Position numbers and translations under genes: made by a program. The notes beneath the pieces were generated by a model. That model saw only the letters and a program-made list of their open reading frames with translations, was not told the origin of the DNA and did no database searches. This document shows positions 11,542-20,363 of a stretch of DNA of 64,000 nt, in pieces. Every line of letters starts with the position of its first letter. Position 1 is the first letter of the stretch. This DNA is from Blautia sp. (GTDB lineage Bacteria > Bacillota > Clostridia > Lachnospirales > Lachnospiraceae). The DNA lies in contig JAPFCU010000084.1 of the NCBI GenBank assembly GCA_026169535.1, positions 1 to 64,000 of the forward strand. Reading direction: 5' to 3'.

Positions 11542-12075
11542 ATGGAGACAAGATATACGGTCAGACAGGCAGCAGAAATGACAGGTATCAAGGCTTATGT
11601 TATGCGTTACTGGGAGGATGAGTTAGACCTTCATATTCAACGGAATGAACTTGGCCACCGTTACTACACAGGAAGCGATATTCAGCTTTTTATGAATATT
11701 AAGGAACTGAAGAAAAGAGGACTGCAGCTGCGAGCTATTCGTGATTTGATTCCTCAGATTCTCTATACAGCGGCGAACACGGACAAGAATAATATTCAGC
11801 TGCTGGAAGGGGAGACTGAAGAAATTTCTTCCCAGGATTCTTCGAACATCACGGAAAAGGCTGAGGAAAATGTGACAGATCCGAAGATATTGGAATTTCA
11901 GGCAATACTGGAAAGGCTGATCACACAGGAAATACGTTCAAAAAATGAAGATGAAGAGAGATTTCGTTCATTGGATCTTGCAATTAGGAAACAACAGATG
12001 GCAAGAAGAGAAATTGCAGCGGCATTGTCGGATAAGAGATCAACAAGGGAAACAAGGATCCATAAGAATATTTAG
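11542..12075 (+). CDS. MerR-family transcriptional regulator
   Basis: The first ~70 residues form the winged helix-turn-helix typical of MerR proteins: YTVRQAAEMTGIKAYVMRYWEDEL, then the wing with GHRYYTGSDIQLF and LKKRGLQLRAI. The rest (to 177 aa) is a helical, charged region without recognisable effector-binding cysteines, so no ligand can be inferred. It has its own promoter and sits alone between dnaB and a convergent ferredoxin gene. The role is unknown; MerR proteins usually bind as dimers to an over-long promoter spacer. Confidence 0.85.
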   Translation: METRYTVRQAAEMTGIKAYVMRYWEDELDLHIQRNELGHRYYTGSDIQLFMNIKELKKRGLQLRAIRDLIPQILYTAANTDKNNIQLLEGETEEISSQDSSNITEKAEENVTDPKILEFQAILERLITQEIRSKNEDEERFRSLDLAIRKQQMARREIAAALSDKRSTRETRIHKNI

Positions 12076-12120
12076 TAGGATACATAAGAAGAGTCTGTTA
12101 TATTTGTTATAATAGGAGAT

Positions 12121-12157
12121 AGAAAAAGAGCTGCAGCAAAACTGCAGCTCCCTGTTT
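12121..12157. terminator. Bidirectional terminator (regulator / ferredoxin)
   Basis: A perfect 9-bp stem GAGCTGCAG/CTGCAGCTC (12128-12136 with 12142-12150) and loop CAAAA, with A5 before and a T-rich tail after, lies between convergent genes. Confidence 0.85.
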
Positions 12158-12169
12158 TTATGTAGTGAA

Positions 12170-12343
12170 TTATTCACCTGGCTGAATAGCCTCTGTAGGA
12201 CAAACATCTGCGCATGTTCCACAGTCAACGCAAGCGTCAGCATCAATTTCAAAATGATCTGCGCCTTCAGAAATAGCCTCAGATGGGCACTCAGCTGCAC
12301 ATGTTCCACAGCTTACACATTCGTCAGTAATTACGTATGCCAT
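12170..12343 (-). CDS. 2[4Fe-4S] ferredoxin
   Basis: This small acidic electron carrier (57 aa) has two clostridial cluster-binding motifs, CVSCGTCAAECP and CVDCGTCADVCP, separated by about 19 residues and related by internal symmetry. I start it at MAYVITDEC (12343) because AAGGAGGATAT lies just upstream; a longer frame to 12373 would run through that site. Such ferredoxins serve pyruvate:ferredoxin oxidoreductase and hydrogenases in anaerobes, which fits a strict anaerobe. It is divergent from a DUF1858 gene. Confidence 0.95.
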   Translation of the reverse strand: MAYVITDECVSCGTCAAECPSEAISEGADHFEIDADACVDCGTCADVCPTEAIQPGE

Positions 12344-12459
12344 TATAATATCCTCCTTTTTTCTCGTTAGCACCTTTTACGGTTCTATATTGCTATTCTA
12401 ATATATCTTTCATAGGATTACAAGTATAAAATTATAAACATATTTTTATAATATGACCG

Positions 12460-12488
12460 TTGATTCTCACTGGCTTTTATATTATAAT
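12460..12488 (+). promoter_or_regulatory. Sigma-A promoter of the DUF1858 gene
   Basis: TTGATT (12460-12465), a 17-nt spacer and TATAAT (12483-12488) give a good consensus promoter about 80 nt before the DUF1858 start. Confidence 0.65.
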
Positions 12489-12569
12489 GAATGTGCTATA
12501 AACAGCATAACACTGCAGGGAATAATATGAAATTTTTTCTGCATAAAATATAAAAAGGAGGAAATAGAA

Positions 12570-12770
12570 ATGGCACAGGTTACAAAAGAAACTACAATTG
12601 GCGAGCTTCTCAGAATTGATCCGAACTGCGCTGCTATCCTTATGAGAATGGGAATGCACTGCATCGGATGTCCGTCTTCTCAGGGAGAATCTCTGGAAGA
12701 GGCAGCTATGGTTCATGGATTTGACTCAGATATTCTTGTTCAGCAGATCAATGATTTTCTTAGCAAATAA
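12570..12770 (+). CDS. DUF1858 domain protein
   Basis: The 66-aa protein consists of one DUF1858 domain: [39 protein letters not shown]. The pattern GMHCxGCxxxxxETLEEAA is characteristic; the domain is often fused to hybrid-cluster or di-iron repair proteins and its CxxC pair is suspected of a redox or metal role. A strong AAAAGGAGG site precedes the ATG. It is monocistronic, closed by a terminator, and divergent from a ferredoxin, consistent with but not proof of a redox function. Confidence 0.85.
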   Translation: MAQVTKETTIGELLRIDPNCAAILMRMGMHCIGCPSSQGESLEEAAMVHGFDSDILVQQINDFLSK

Positions 12771-12775
12771 TAAGA

Positions 12776-12814
12776 CTAAAAAGGCGTTCCATTTATATGG
12801 AGCGCCCTTTTTCA
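12776..12814 (+). terminator. Terminator after the DUF1858 gene
   Basis: GGCGTTCCA/TGGAGCGCC stem (one G-U) with a TTTATA loop, flanked by A5 and T5. It may also serve the convergent mecA adaptor gene. Confidence 0.88.
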
Positions 12815-12832
12815 TACTGTGAAAATCATGGA

Positions 12833-13573
12833 TCAGATCTGTGCAAGCTGTTGAAGTGCATTTACGGAGATAGTCTCTCCATGTTCTTTCAGGTAGGCTT
12901 CGCCTGCAGAAGAAAAGGCTTTGCTGATGCCGTACTCGGAAAGAATGTTGCATGTCCGGTTGAAATCTTCCGGAGATATATCGGACTGGTGGAGAACAAG
13001 ACGATATTTTCCCTCAGCAGGATCTTTATACAGAGTGTTTACACCTGTAAAAAATCCGTTTAGTCCATGAGATGCGGCGATTACATCATCTAGCTGTGAA
13101 AAGCTGAAAAGCCGTATCAGATCAACGGAAGGAGCGTCCTGAGAAGATGTTTCTTTTGCAGGATCAGAAGCAGCAGAAGTCTTTTTTGAGTTTCCTTTTA
13201 ATTTAGCTTCACAGAGTTTCTGGAAAATATCAATGATATTGTCCGCTCCGTCGAGCTGGAGAGCTTCCGACTGTCCGCGGTCTTTAAAGGGAGTGAATTT
13301 TGAAAAACGGGTATCCAGCTCTTCAGGATCTTCTACCTTGGTAATAATAAGGATGATACTGTCTGAAGTGACTGGAATCGCTTCAATCATCAGAGGTATA
13401 TTATCAGCTTCGAATCCGAATTGCAGCTGTGCCTGTTCCATCATATCTCGGAAGAGCTTTTTAGCTTTTTCAGAACCATATGCAAGCTCACTAAGGCGGA
13501 TTTGATGAAGTTCCAGATCTTCCTTGGTGAGAGTGCAGCGAATTTGGTTTTCATTTATTTTTTCTATTTTCAT
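12833..13573 (-). CDS. mecA: Adaptor protein MecA (ClpC adaptor)
   Basis: MecA delivers substrates to the ClpC/ClpP protease and controls competence and development in Bacillus. The 246-aa protein has the family N-terminal domain (MKIEKINENQIRCTLTKEDL), an acidic/Ser-rich linker around residues 85-125, and the C-terminal ClpC-binding domain (IRLFSFSQLDDVIAASHGL, then YRLVLHQ). This gene is unrelated to the methicillin-resistance mecA; a protein of that other kind occurs at 33,996. It is monocistronic, with a long gene-free region upstream. Confidence 0.93.
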   Translation of the reverse strand: MKIEKINENQIRCTLTKEDLELHQIRLSELAYGSEKAKKLFRDMMEQAQLQFGFEADNIPLMIEAIPVTSDSIILIITKVEDPEELDTRFSKFTPFKDRGQSEALQLDGADNIIDIFQKLCEAKLKGNSKKTSAASDPAKETSSQDAPSVDLIRLFSFSQLDDVIAASHGLNGFFTGVNTLYKDPAEGKYRLVLHQSDISPEDFNRTCNILSEYGISKAFSSAGEAYLKEHGETISVNALQQLAQI

Positions 13574-13823
13574 ATGATCACATCCTATTCTTTATGTGCT
13601 GTATAACGTATATTTACCATATGCATATTAAATCATATGCAGAATATGGCATATTTACACAGACAGATTAGAATCCATGACTTTTGCCACGGCAAAAAAA
13701 TGCATATCAACTTAGCATCTATTATATACCACAACTATAGCAGATGTAAAGAAATTCAATTTACCTAAATTATAAAATATTTGGAAACTAAATCGAAATT
13801 TTTTTATAAACTGCTGAAAAGCC

Positions 13824-13851
13824 TTGCATATAGATAAAAATACAGTATAAT
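13824..13851 (+). promoter_or_regulatory. Promoter inside the long intergenic region
   Basis: TTGCAT (13824-13829), a 16-nt spacer and consensus TATAAT (13846-13851). The next convincing start codon with its own upstream -10 is over 500 nt away, so this may drive a non-coding transcript. Confidence 0.5.
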
Positions 13852-13946
13852 AGCTTATAAGAAAAATTTTCTGAGTGCAAGCCGGTAAATAATCCTGTTA
13901 GCATCAAAGAGATAATAATCGCTTATATATGACCTTTTTCAAAAAA

Positions 13947-13997
13947 GTATGTCTGCTGTTCTTCAGTCATGCAGCGTTCTTGCTGCAGCAGTCATAC
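13947..13997 (+). ncRNA. Possible structured RNA or long leader (hairpin core)
   Basis: GTATGTCTGCTG (13947-13958) pairs with CAGCAGTCATAC (13986-13997) with one mismatch, and GCAGC/GCTGC can pair inside. It sits about 90 nt after a good promoter. The surrounding stretch 13,858-14,220 holds no long frame; a 30-codon hydrophobic frame from ATG 13929 overlaps the hairpin but lacks a ribosome binding site. A second hairpin (GGGATT/AATCCC) lies near 14,171-14,195, but no clear T-tract end is visible. I could not match it to 6S RNA, tmRNA, RNase P or a riboswitch. Extent and class are unknown. Confidence 0.35.
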
Positions 13998-14374
13998 AAA
14001 TTTCCACAGTTATTCAGATAAAACTGGTATCGCATGCAGAGATTTTTCTCAGACCTATCAGGTGTTTTCTAAAATACTGAACAAATGAAAGGAGGCAGAA
14101 ACGAAAATATATCACAGATATACCACAGAGGACAATGTGTGGTCTGCATTTTAATAGGCAAAAGATAAAAGGGATTCAGCCATAGCAGAAATCCCCTTCT
14201 CATGCTTGACCTGGGTTGAGTCCCTGAATAATAAATATGAAAAAAATATAAAAAGAATTATTTATAAAGCAAATCAATAGAAAATATGATATAATAAAAC
14301 AGTCTCTGTAATGCTGCAGAGAGATTATATAGTTTTTCTGAAACAGATTATTCTGAATTGAAAGGAAAAAACAA

Positions 14375-16048
14375 ATGAAAAAAAACATAAAAAAGCAGAT
14401 GAAGAAGCAGTATATGCCGGCAGTGATTGTTGCTGGTCTGATTCTTTTGCTGGCGGCAGCCGGTATCGGTGTTCATGTGATCCGGAAATACATTCCGACG
14501 AAGGAGCGGATGGATCTGAACGAGTATTATGGACAGACTGCCGAGGGAGAGGCAGTAATCGTTCTCGGAACTAATATTATGGAAGAACGGGCGGTTACTT
14601 CTAATGGACAGATATATCTGCCTTTGAAGCTTGTAAATACCTACCTGAATCAGAGATATTACTGGGACAGCGGAAATCAGCAGATTTTATATGCAACTCC
14701 TTCTGAACTTCAAAAATATCCGGCTTCTCCCAATGGAGACAGTGATGTATGGATGAAAGATGAAGCGGTATATCTCAATCTGGCTTTTGTGCAGCGATAT
14801 ACAGATATGGATGTTTATATGGGCGAAGCTCCGGCCAGAATCATTATCCAGAATCAGTTTCAGGATGTAAATACAGCTTCTGTGCAGAAGGATACATATG
14901 TTCGCTATCGCGGAGGCATAAAATCTCCGGTTCTTACTCAGGCAAAAAAAGGTGACACATTAATCTACCTGGAAGAATTCGAAGAATGGGTTAAAGTGGC
15001 TACGATGGACGGATACATAGGATTCGTAAAAAAAGGTGACATTTCTTCAGCAGAGGTCAAGAATTTTGAACGAGATTTCAAAATGGAAGAGTATCAGTAC
15101 CTTTCCATGGAAGATCCGGTGAATCTGTCCTGGCATCAGGTGACATCGCCGGAAGCAAATGCCTATTTTGCAGATGCCACAGCAAATGTCAGCGGTGTGA
15201 ATGTGATTTCTCCTACCTGGTTTTATCTTGCAGATACAGATGGGAATATTGCGGATATATCCTCAGTGGAATACGTACAGCAGGCACATGACAGAGGTAT
15301 GAAGGTGTGGGGACTTATAGATAACTTTACTGCAGATGTCAGTACCACAGAAACCCTTTCCCAGCTTGCTTCCAGACAAAACATCATCAGTCAGCTTATG
15401 GCGGCTGCGGAAAATACCGGACTTGATGGAATCAATGTGGATTTTGAAACTCTTAGTGAGGATGCAGGACCACATTTTCTGGAATTCTTAAGAGAATTAT
15501 CTATTGAGTGTCATAAGAAAAATCTTGTGCTTTCTGTAGATAATCCTGTTCCGGAGGATTTTACCAGTCATTATGACAGGGAAGAGCAGGGAAAAGTTGT
15601 GGATTATGTAATCATCATGGGATATGATGAACACTATGTGGGATCAGAAGAACCGGGATCCGTTGCGTCCCTTCCGTGGGTAGAAAAAGGAGTGACGGAT
15701 ACACTGGCAGAAGTTCCGGCAGAAAGAACGATTCTCGCAATTCCTTTCTATACAAGACTCTGGAAAACAACAGGCGGAGCACTTACAAGTGAAGCTATCG
15801 GTATGGATCAGGCTCAGAAAGTGCTGTCCGAGAATAAGGTTCAGGCAATCTGGGATGGAAGTGTAGGACAGAACAGGGCTTCTTTTGAAAAAGAAGGTTC
15901 CAGCTATGATATCTGGCTTGAGGATGCTCAGTCAATTGCAGAAAAAGTGAAACTGATTCCGAAATATGGACTTGCAGGAGTTGCTCAGTGGAAGCTGGGA
16001 TTTGAAAACAGCAGTATCTGGAAGGTGATCAGTGATAATCTGAAGTAA
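14375..16048 (+). CDS. GH18-family glycosidase with SH3 domain
   Basis: The 557-aa protein is probably exported and membrane-anchored: a basic start (MKKNIKKQMKKQ) precedes one hydrophobic helix at about residues 15-37 with no lipobox. Residues ~50-160 resemble a copper-amine-oxidase-like stalk domain, ~165-225 an SH3-type domain (VRYRGGIKSPVL...WVKVATMDGYIGFV), and ~245-555 a GH18 barrel. The barrel keeps the catalytic DGINVDFE (DxxDxE type) and IIMGYDEHY. GH18 proteins of this type (YaaH/SleL-like) cleave N-acetylglucosaminyl bonds in peptidoglycan or spore cortex; the exact substrate is unproven. It follows the long intergenic region and is closed by a strong terminator. Confidence 0.85.
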   Translation: MKKNIKKQMKKQYMPAVIVAGLILLLAAAGIGVHVIRKYIPTKERMDLNEYYGQTAEGEAVIVLGTNIMEERAVTSNGQIYLPLKLVNTYLNQRYYWDSGNQQILYATPSELQKYPASPNGDSDVWMKDEAVYLNLAFVQRYTDMDVYMGEAPARIIIQNQFQDVNTASVQKDTYVRYRGGIKSPVLTQAKKGDTLIYLEEFEEWVKVATMDGYIGFVKKGDISSAEVKNFERDFKMEEYQYLSMEDPVNLSWHQVTSPEANAYFADATANVSGVNVISPTWFYLADTDGNIADISSVEYVQQAHDRGMKVWGLIDNFTADVSTTETLSQLASRQNIISQLMAAAENTGLDGINVDFETLSEDAGPHFLEFLRELSIECHKKNLVLSVDNPVPEDFTSHYDREEQGKVVDYVIIMGYDEHYVGSEEPGSVASLPWVEKGVTDTLAEVPAERTILAIPFYTRLWKTTGGALTSEAIGMDQAQKVLSENKVQAIWDGSVGQNRASFEKEGSSYDIWLEDAQSIAEKVKLIPKYGLAGVAQWKLGFENSSIWKVISDNLK

Positions 16049-16073
16049 GGATAAATATTATAATGAGAAACGG

Positions 16074-16122
16074 AAAAAGCTGTCTGGATTGCAGAGAAAA
16101 CCTCGAATCCGGACAGCTTTTC
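16074..16122 (+). terminator. Terminator after the GH18 gene
   Basis: AAAAGCTGTCTGGATT pairs with AATCCGGACAGCTTTT (16 bp, one G-U), loop of 15 nt, T-rich tail. Confidence 0.9.
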
Positions 16123-16193
16123 TATTTGTTATGTTTAATTCTGATATATAAGAAAAGAGAAAATTTCAGATAAACCCCCATAAATGGAAGGAG

Positions 16194-16213
16194 GCCGGTA
16201 CTTTCGTACCGGC
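16194..16213. repeat. Isolated perfect hairpin
   Basis: GCCGGTAC-TTTC-GTACCGGC is a perfect 8-bp palindrome preceded by GGAGG and lies between two terminators. No T tract follows, so it is not a canonical terminator. Function unknown. Confidence 0.4.
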
Positions 16214-16324
16214 GCGTATGAAAAAGAAAAATATTTATATAGAAAACATAATGTCTTCTATGTTTAATACTATACCTTAAAATTGTGAAAAATATATGAT
16301 AAATTTTTGAAAAAATTATGAAGA

Positions 16325-16373
16325 AATAAAAAAGAGACAAGGCATTTTTCATTTTTAGAATATACCTTGTCTC
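16325..16373 (-). terminator. Terminator of the trkA-trkH operon
   Basis: On the minus strand GAGACAAGG pairs with CCTTGTCTC (16365-16373 with 16334-16342) and is followed by a T-rich tail, just after trkH. Confidence 0.8.
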
Positions 16374-16380
16374 AGTATGA

Positions 16381-17820
16381 TCAGAATTTTTTCCATGTGT
16401 TTTTAAAGAATAACAGAAGAAGAGGGAAAATTTCCAATCGGCCTGCCAGCATGTCAAAAATAAGAACAGATTTGGAAAGATAGGAGAAGGAGGAAAAGTT
16501 TCCCATAGGTCCTACTATTTCCAGACCGGGTCCGATATTGTTCAGTGTGGCAGCAACAGATGTAAAGTTGGTAATAAGATCAAAGTTATCCAGTGAGATA
16601 AGAAGGACGGATCCACAGAATATGATCAGGTATACACTAAGGAAAATGTTTGTAGACCTGAGTGTTTCATGAGGTACCGTTTTCTGATCCATTTTAATCT
16701 TCTTTACTGCATTCGGATGCAGGTATAACTGAAATTCTTTACGGGCAGCTTTAAGTAGCAGTACGATACGCGATACTTTAATTCCGCCGCCTGTACTTCC
16801 GGCACATGCACCAATAAACATTAAAAGTACCAGAATCGTTTTTGACAGCGCCGGCCATTGATTAAAATCAGTTGTAGAGTAGCCGGTAGTTGTAATAATG
16901 GATCCGACCTGAAAGGCTGATTGCTGGAATGCCTGAGCAAAGCCGGAGAACATGTGCCTTGTATTAATGGCAATAAGGATAATGGAAGCCAGGATGATGC
17001 CAAAATAGTAACGGATCTCTTCAATATGAAAAGCTGCTTTAAACTTCTTTGTCAGTATAAGATAATAGGCAGAGAAGTTGACTCCAAACAGGATGATAAA
17101 AATAGTTGTTACAACCTGGCAATAGGTGCTGTAGCTTCCCAGACTGTCATTTTTTATTCCAAAACCACCGGTTCCTGCAGAACCAAAGGTGATGCAGAGG
17201 GTGTCAAATAATGGAACCCCTCCCAACAGCAGAAAAATGATTTGAAGAACAGTCATTCCAAGATAAATGCCGTAAAGGATCTTTGCTGTTGACTGTACCT
17301 TGGGAACCAGCTTGCTGACAGAAGGTCCGGGGCTTTCTGCACGCATAAGATTCATATGATAGCCTCCTGCAAGAGGCAGAAGGGACAGAAGAAATACAAG
17401 GACACCCATTCCACCTATCCAGTGGGTAAAGCTTCTCCAGAAGAGGATAGATTTTGGAAGGCTTTCTACCTCAGCAAGGATACTGGCTCCGGTGGTTGTA
17501 AATCCTGATACAGTTTCAAATATGGCATCAATAGGATGGGGAATGGAACCGGAGAGTACAAAAGGAATAGCACCAGTAATACTCAGTACAACCCAGCTCA
17601 GTGCTACAGCAACACACCCGTCTTTTATATAAAATACTTTGTTTGATGGTTTTTTTCTTGTAAGAGGAAGTCCAATGCCCAGACAGATAATAATGGCAGT
17701 AAAAAAGGCAAAAATATCTTTTTCCCCATAGATCACAGCTGTCAGGATTGGAAGTACCATAAATATTGCCTGAAGATTAAAAACCCATCCGACAATATAG
17801 GTGATAATACGGTAATTCAT
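16381..17820 (-). CDS. trkH: Potassium uptake channel subunit TrkH/KtrB
   Basis: This 479-aa integral membrane protein is the ion-conducting subunit of a Trk/Ktr potassium importer. It has the four pseudo-repeated pore loops with a central glycine: TVSGFTTTGAS, FGSAGTGGFG, TTTGYSTTDFN and the last one in the region TLNNIGPGLE; the GACAGSTGGGIKVSR stretch is also family-typical. Length favours the TrkH-like branch. It lies 11 nt after trkA on the same strand, forming a complete two-gene uptake system, and such channels are often c-di-AMP targets, which fits the presence of gdpP. Confidence 0.93.
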   Translation of the reverse strand: MNYRIITYIVGWVFNLQAIFMVLPILTAVIYGEKDIFAFFTAIIICLGIGLPLTRKKPSNKVFYIKDGCVAVALSWVVLSITGAIPFVLSGSIPHPIDAIFETVSGFTTTGASILAEVESLPKSILFWRSFTHWIGGMGVLVFLLSLLPLAGGYHMNLMRAESPGPSVSKLVPKVQSTAKILYGIYLGMTVLQIIFLLLGGVPLFDTLCITFGSAGTGGFGIKNDSLGSYSTYCQVVTTIFIILFGVNFSAYYLILTKKFKAAFHIEEIRYYFGIILASIILIAINTRHMFSGFAQAFQQSAFQVGSIITTTGYSTTDFNQWPALSKTILVLLMFIGACAGSTGGGIKVSRIVLLLKAARKEFQLYLHPNAVKKIKMDQKTVPHETLRSTNIFLSVYLIIFCGSVLLISLDNFDLITNFTSVAATLNNIGPGLEIVGPMGNFSSFSYLSKSVLIFDMLAGRLEIFPLLLLFFKNTWKKF

Positions 17821-17831
17821 GACTGTACTCC

Positions 17832-19190
17832 TTATTTTTCAAGAATATCGCTGATGTCGCGAAGTCCTTTATGTGTAGTTACAATGATCACATGATCTTC
17901 AACCTGAATGGTATCCTGACCTCTTGGAATACGGATCTTTCCGTCGCGGACAAGACTGCAAACCAGCAGGTTTTTTTTGAGGTTCAGATCAGCCAAAGGA
18001 ACTCCTACTACAGGAGAAATATCATGGACAACAAATTCCAGTGCTTCTGCCTGGCTGTCAAGAATGTGATACAGGGTTTCTACATTACTTCCAATGGTAT
18101 TCTGCATGGCACGTACATAACGCAGAATGGAATCTGAAGTGATATATTTAGGATAGATTACACTGCCAAGATCCAGCTGGTCAATTACATCTGTATAAGG
18201 AAGACGGTTTACCTTGGCCACCAGTTTGCCTTTGGAAATATTTTTGGCAAAAAGAGAAAGGAAGACATTCTCTTCATCCATGTTTGTCAAAGATACAAAA
18301 GATTCAACTGTTTCCAGTCCCTCCTCAAGAAGAAGAGAACGATCAGTTCCATCTCCATTGATAATCGTAGCATCCGGAAGCAAGTCACTTAAAAAATCAC
18401 AGCGTACAGGATCTTTTTCTACAATCTTAACCTGGATCTTTGAGGCAATCAGAGTCTTCGCCAGGTAAAAAGAGATGGTTCCTCCGCCAATGATCAGACA
18501 GTTTTTGACCTGATTGGTCTTTAAGCCGATTTTTTTGAAAAATAGGGCGGTATTCTGGGGGGCTGCAATAATGGAAACAAAGTCTCCATTGTGTATGATA
18601 TGGTCACCGCCGGGAATTGACAGTTCCTCTTTATTTTCTATACCACAGAACAGAATATCACAGCGATATTTTTCTGCTATCCTGGATACACTCATTCCAT
18701 CCAGGCCGAATTCAGGAAGTACTTTAAATTTTAAAAGCTCTGCTTTTCCTCTGGAGAACGGATCGATCTTAATAGCGGCAGGAAAACGAAGCAGGCGGGA
18801 TATTTCCTGTGCAGCAGCGTATTCCGGGTTAATAATCATAGATATTCCAAGTTTTTCTTTAATAAAGCCGATCTCCTGGCTGTAGATGGGATTCCGGACG
18901 CGGGCAATGGTCTGACAGTCTCCTGTTTTTTGCGCGATCAGGCAGCAGAGAAGATTTAATTCATCAGATGCAGTTACCGCGATCAGGATATCGGCTGTGT
19001 TAATGCCTGCTTCCATCAGTGTATTGATACTTGCACCATTTCCTACGATCCCCATGGCGTCAATGTCTTCGGTAACAGCATTTACAGTCTTTTCAATAGT
19101 ATCGATTACAGTCAGGTCTATGTCTTCTTCCTGAAGCTGCTCTGCCAGAGTACGGCCGACTTTTCCGCACCCAACGATTATGATATGCAT
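17832..19190 (-). CDS. trkA: Trk potassium regulatory subunit TrkA (two RCK domains)
   Basis: TrkA is the cytosolic nucleotide-binding ring that gates TrkH. The 452-aa protein contains two RCK (TrkA-N plus TrkA-C) units in tandem: the first opens MHIIIVGCGKVGRTLAEQL (GxGxxG Rossmann motif), the second has CLIIGGGTISFYLAKTL near residue 230. Start 19190 is chosen because GGAGGAAATT immediately precedes it; the frame extends four codons further upstream. It is the first gene of the trkA-trkH operon and divergent from mscS. Confidence 0.93.
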   Translation of the reverse strand: MHIIIVGCGKVGRTLAEQLQEEDIDLTVIDTIEKTVNAVTEDIDAMGIVGNGASINTLMEAGINTADILIAVTASDELNLLCCLIAQKTGDCQTIARVRNPIYSQEIGFIKEKLGISMIINPEYAAAQEISRLLRFPAAIKIDPFSRGKAELLKFKVLPEFGLDGMSVSRIAEKYRCDILFCGIENKEELSIPGGDHIIHNGDFVSIIAAPQNTALFFKKIGLKTNQVKNCLIIGGGTISFYLAKTLIASKIQVKIVEKDPVRCDFLSDLLPDATIINGDGTDRSLLLEEGLETVESFVSLTNMDEENVFLSLFAKNISKGKLVAKVNRLPYTDVIDQLDLGSVIYPKYITSDSILRYVRAMQNTIGSNVETLYHILDSQAEALEFVVHDISPVVGVPLADLNLKKNLLVCSLVRDGKIRIPRGQDTIQVEDHVIIVTTHKGLRDISDILEK

Positions 19191-19404
19191 AATTTCCTCC
19201 ATTGTAAAAATGATATTAATATAAGCGTAATCATTATAGCACTGAACCCCATGTTTTTAAATAGGTAAAAAGATCTTATTTTTATGTATTTTCAGAGAAC
19301 CTCATTGTCGAGAAAGAGCCTTTTATGGTATGATGAAAAAGAGTCTGATTTTTATGAAAAGGAAGTCTGTTTCCATATCTGGATACAGGAAAGGAGGCGG
19401 ATTT

Positions 19405-20328
19405 ATGGATGCAGCAGCAGTAAATGAAACAGTAGAAAAAGTTGATCATGGATTGGAAGAACTGGGAATTGAGGGGGTAGGAGATGATCTGAGAGAAATT
19501 TTGAATTTTAAAGAATATTTTGCACAACAGATTCCTTCAATTGTGGGATTCGGTATCAAAGTGATCCTGGCAATTGTTGTATTTTTCGTGGGGAGAAAGC
19601 TGATACAATGGTGTATCCGGTTTCTGAAACGTTCCATGGAAAAGACAAAGGTAGATGAGGGGGTCATACAGTTTGCCTGTTCTGCGGGAAAGGCAGTACT
19701 CTATACAATGCTGATTTTTAATATTGCAGTCAGCCTGGGCGTTACAGAATCCTCAGTGGCGGCGCTTCTTGGTACAGCAGGAGTAGCAATCGGACTTGCG
19801 CTTCAGGGAGGACTTGCCAACCTGGCAGGAGGCGTTCTTCTTCTTGTATTTAAGCCATTTACTGTGGGAGATTATATTATTCAAAATCAGCAGAATGGAT
19901 GCGAGGGAACAGTGGCAAGGATTGAAATGTGCTATACAACTCTTTTAAGTGTTGATAATAAAAAAATTGTAGTGCCAAATGGAACTCTTTCCAATAGTAC
20001 GATTATTAATGTAACGGCAAAAGAAACCAGAAAGCTTGAGATTAAGGTTGGAATTTCCTATGAGGCAAATATCCAGAAAGCAAAAGATATTCTTTATAAA
20101 ATCTTGTTGGATGATCCGGAGACCAAGGGGGACGAAAGCGAAATGGTTGTTTTTGTAGACCAGCTGGCAGACAGTGCAGTGATCCTTGGACTTCGTGTAT
20201 GGGTTCCTACCGAATCCTACTGGCCAGTGAAATGGAGACTGAATCAAAAAATCAAGGAAGAATTTGAGGCTCAGGGAATTGTGATTCCGTATAATCAGAT
20301 GGATATCTATGTACATCAAAAAGATTGA
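19405..20328 (+). CDS. mscS: Small-conductance mechanosensitive channel (MscS)
   Basis: MscS opens under membrane tension to release osmolytes. The 307-aa protein has three N-terminal transmembrane helices and the pore-lining helix signature GLALQGGLANLAGGVLLLVFKPF, followed by the beta domain (VGDYI, VPNGTLSNSTIIN) and alpha/beta C-terminal domain. I start it at MDAAAVNE (19405) because AAGGAGG lies 8 nt upstream; the open frame extends 25 codons further. Next to Trk it forms an osmotic cluster. Its TGA stop overlaps the first base of the downstream biotin operator. Confidence 0.94.
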   Translation: MDAAAVNETVEKVDHGLEELGIEGVGDDLREILNFKEYFAQQIPSIVGFGIKVILAIVVFFVGRKLIQWCIRFLKRSMEKTKVDEGVIQFACSAGKAVLYTMLIFNIAVSLGVTESSVAALLGTAGVAIGLALQGGLANLAGGVLLLVFKPFTVGDYIIQNQQNGCEGTVARIEMCYTTLLSVDNKKIVVPNGTLSNSTIINVTAKETRKLEIKVGISYEANIQKAKDILYKILLDDPETKGDESEMVVFVDQLADSAVILGLRVWVPTESYWPVKWRLNQKIKEEFEAQGIVIPYNQMDIYVHQKD

Positions 20329-20360
20329 TTGTAAACTTAAATATAAAATAGGTTGACAAT
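20328..20360 (+). promoter_or_regulatory. BirA operator overlapping the bioY promoter
   Basis: ATTGTAAAC (20328-20336) and GGTTGACAAT (20351-20360) match the two arms of the biotin repressor BirA box (TTGTwAAC, ~14-nt spacer, GGTTwACAA). The right arm contains a TTGACA -35 element (20353-20358), with a weak -10 GATAGA at about 20375-20380, so BirA-biotin-AMP binding would block the promoter. Family knowledge supports biotin control of bioY. Confidence 0.82.
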
Positions 20361-20363
20361 TAG

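Noticed and set aside
12833-13573. Link between the mecA adaptor gene and methicillin resistance
   Set aside because: The shared symbol is a coincidence; this product is the ClpC adaptor, not a penicillin-binding protein.
13850-14220. Known RNA class (6S RNA, tmRNA, RNase P, c-di-GMP or T-box riboswitch)
   Set aside because: None of the diagnostic motifs of these classes could be found; I left it as an unclassified candidate.
14200-14388. Minus-strand 62-codon frame of Phe/Ile-rich sequence
   Set aside because: Composition reflects AT-rich DNA; it overlaps the promoter and start of the GH18 gene.
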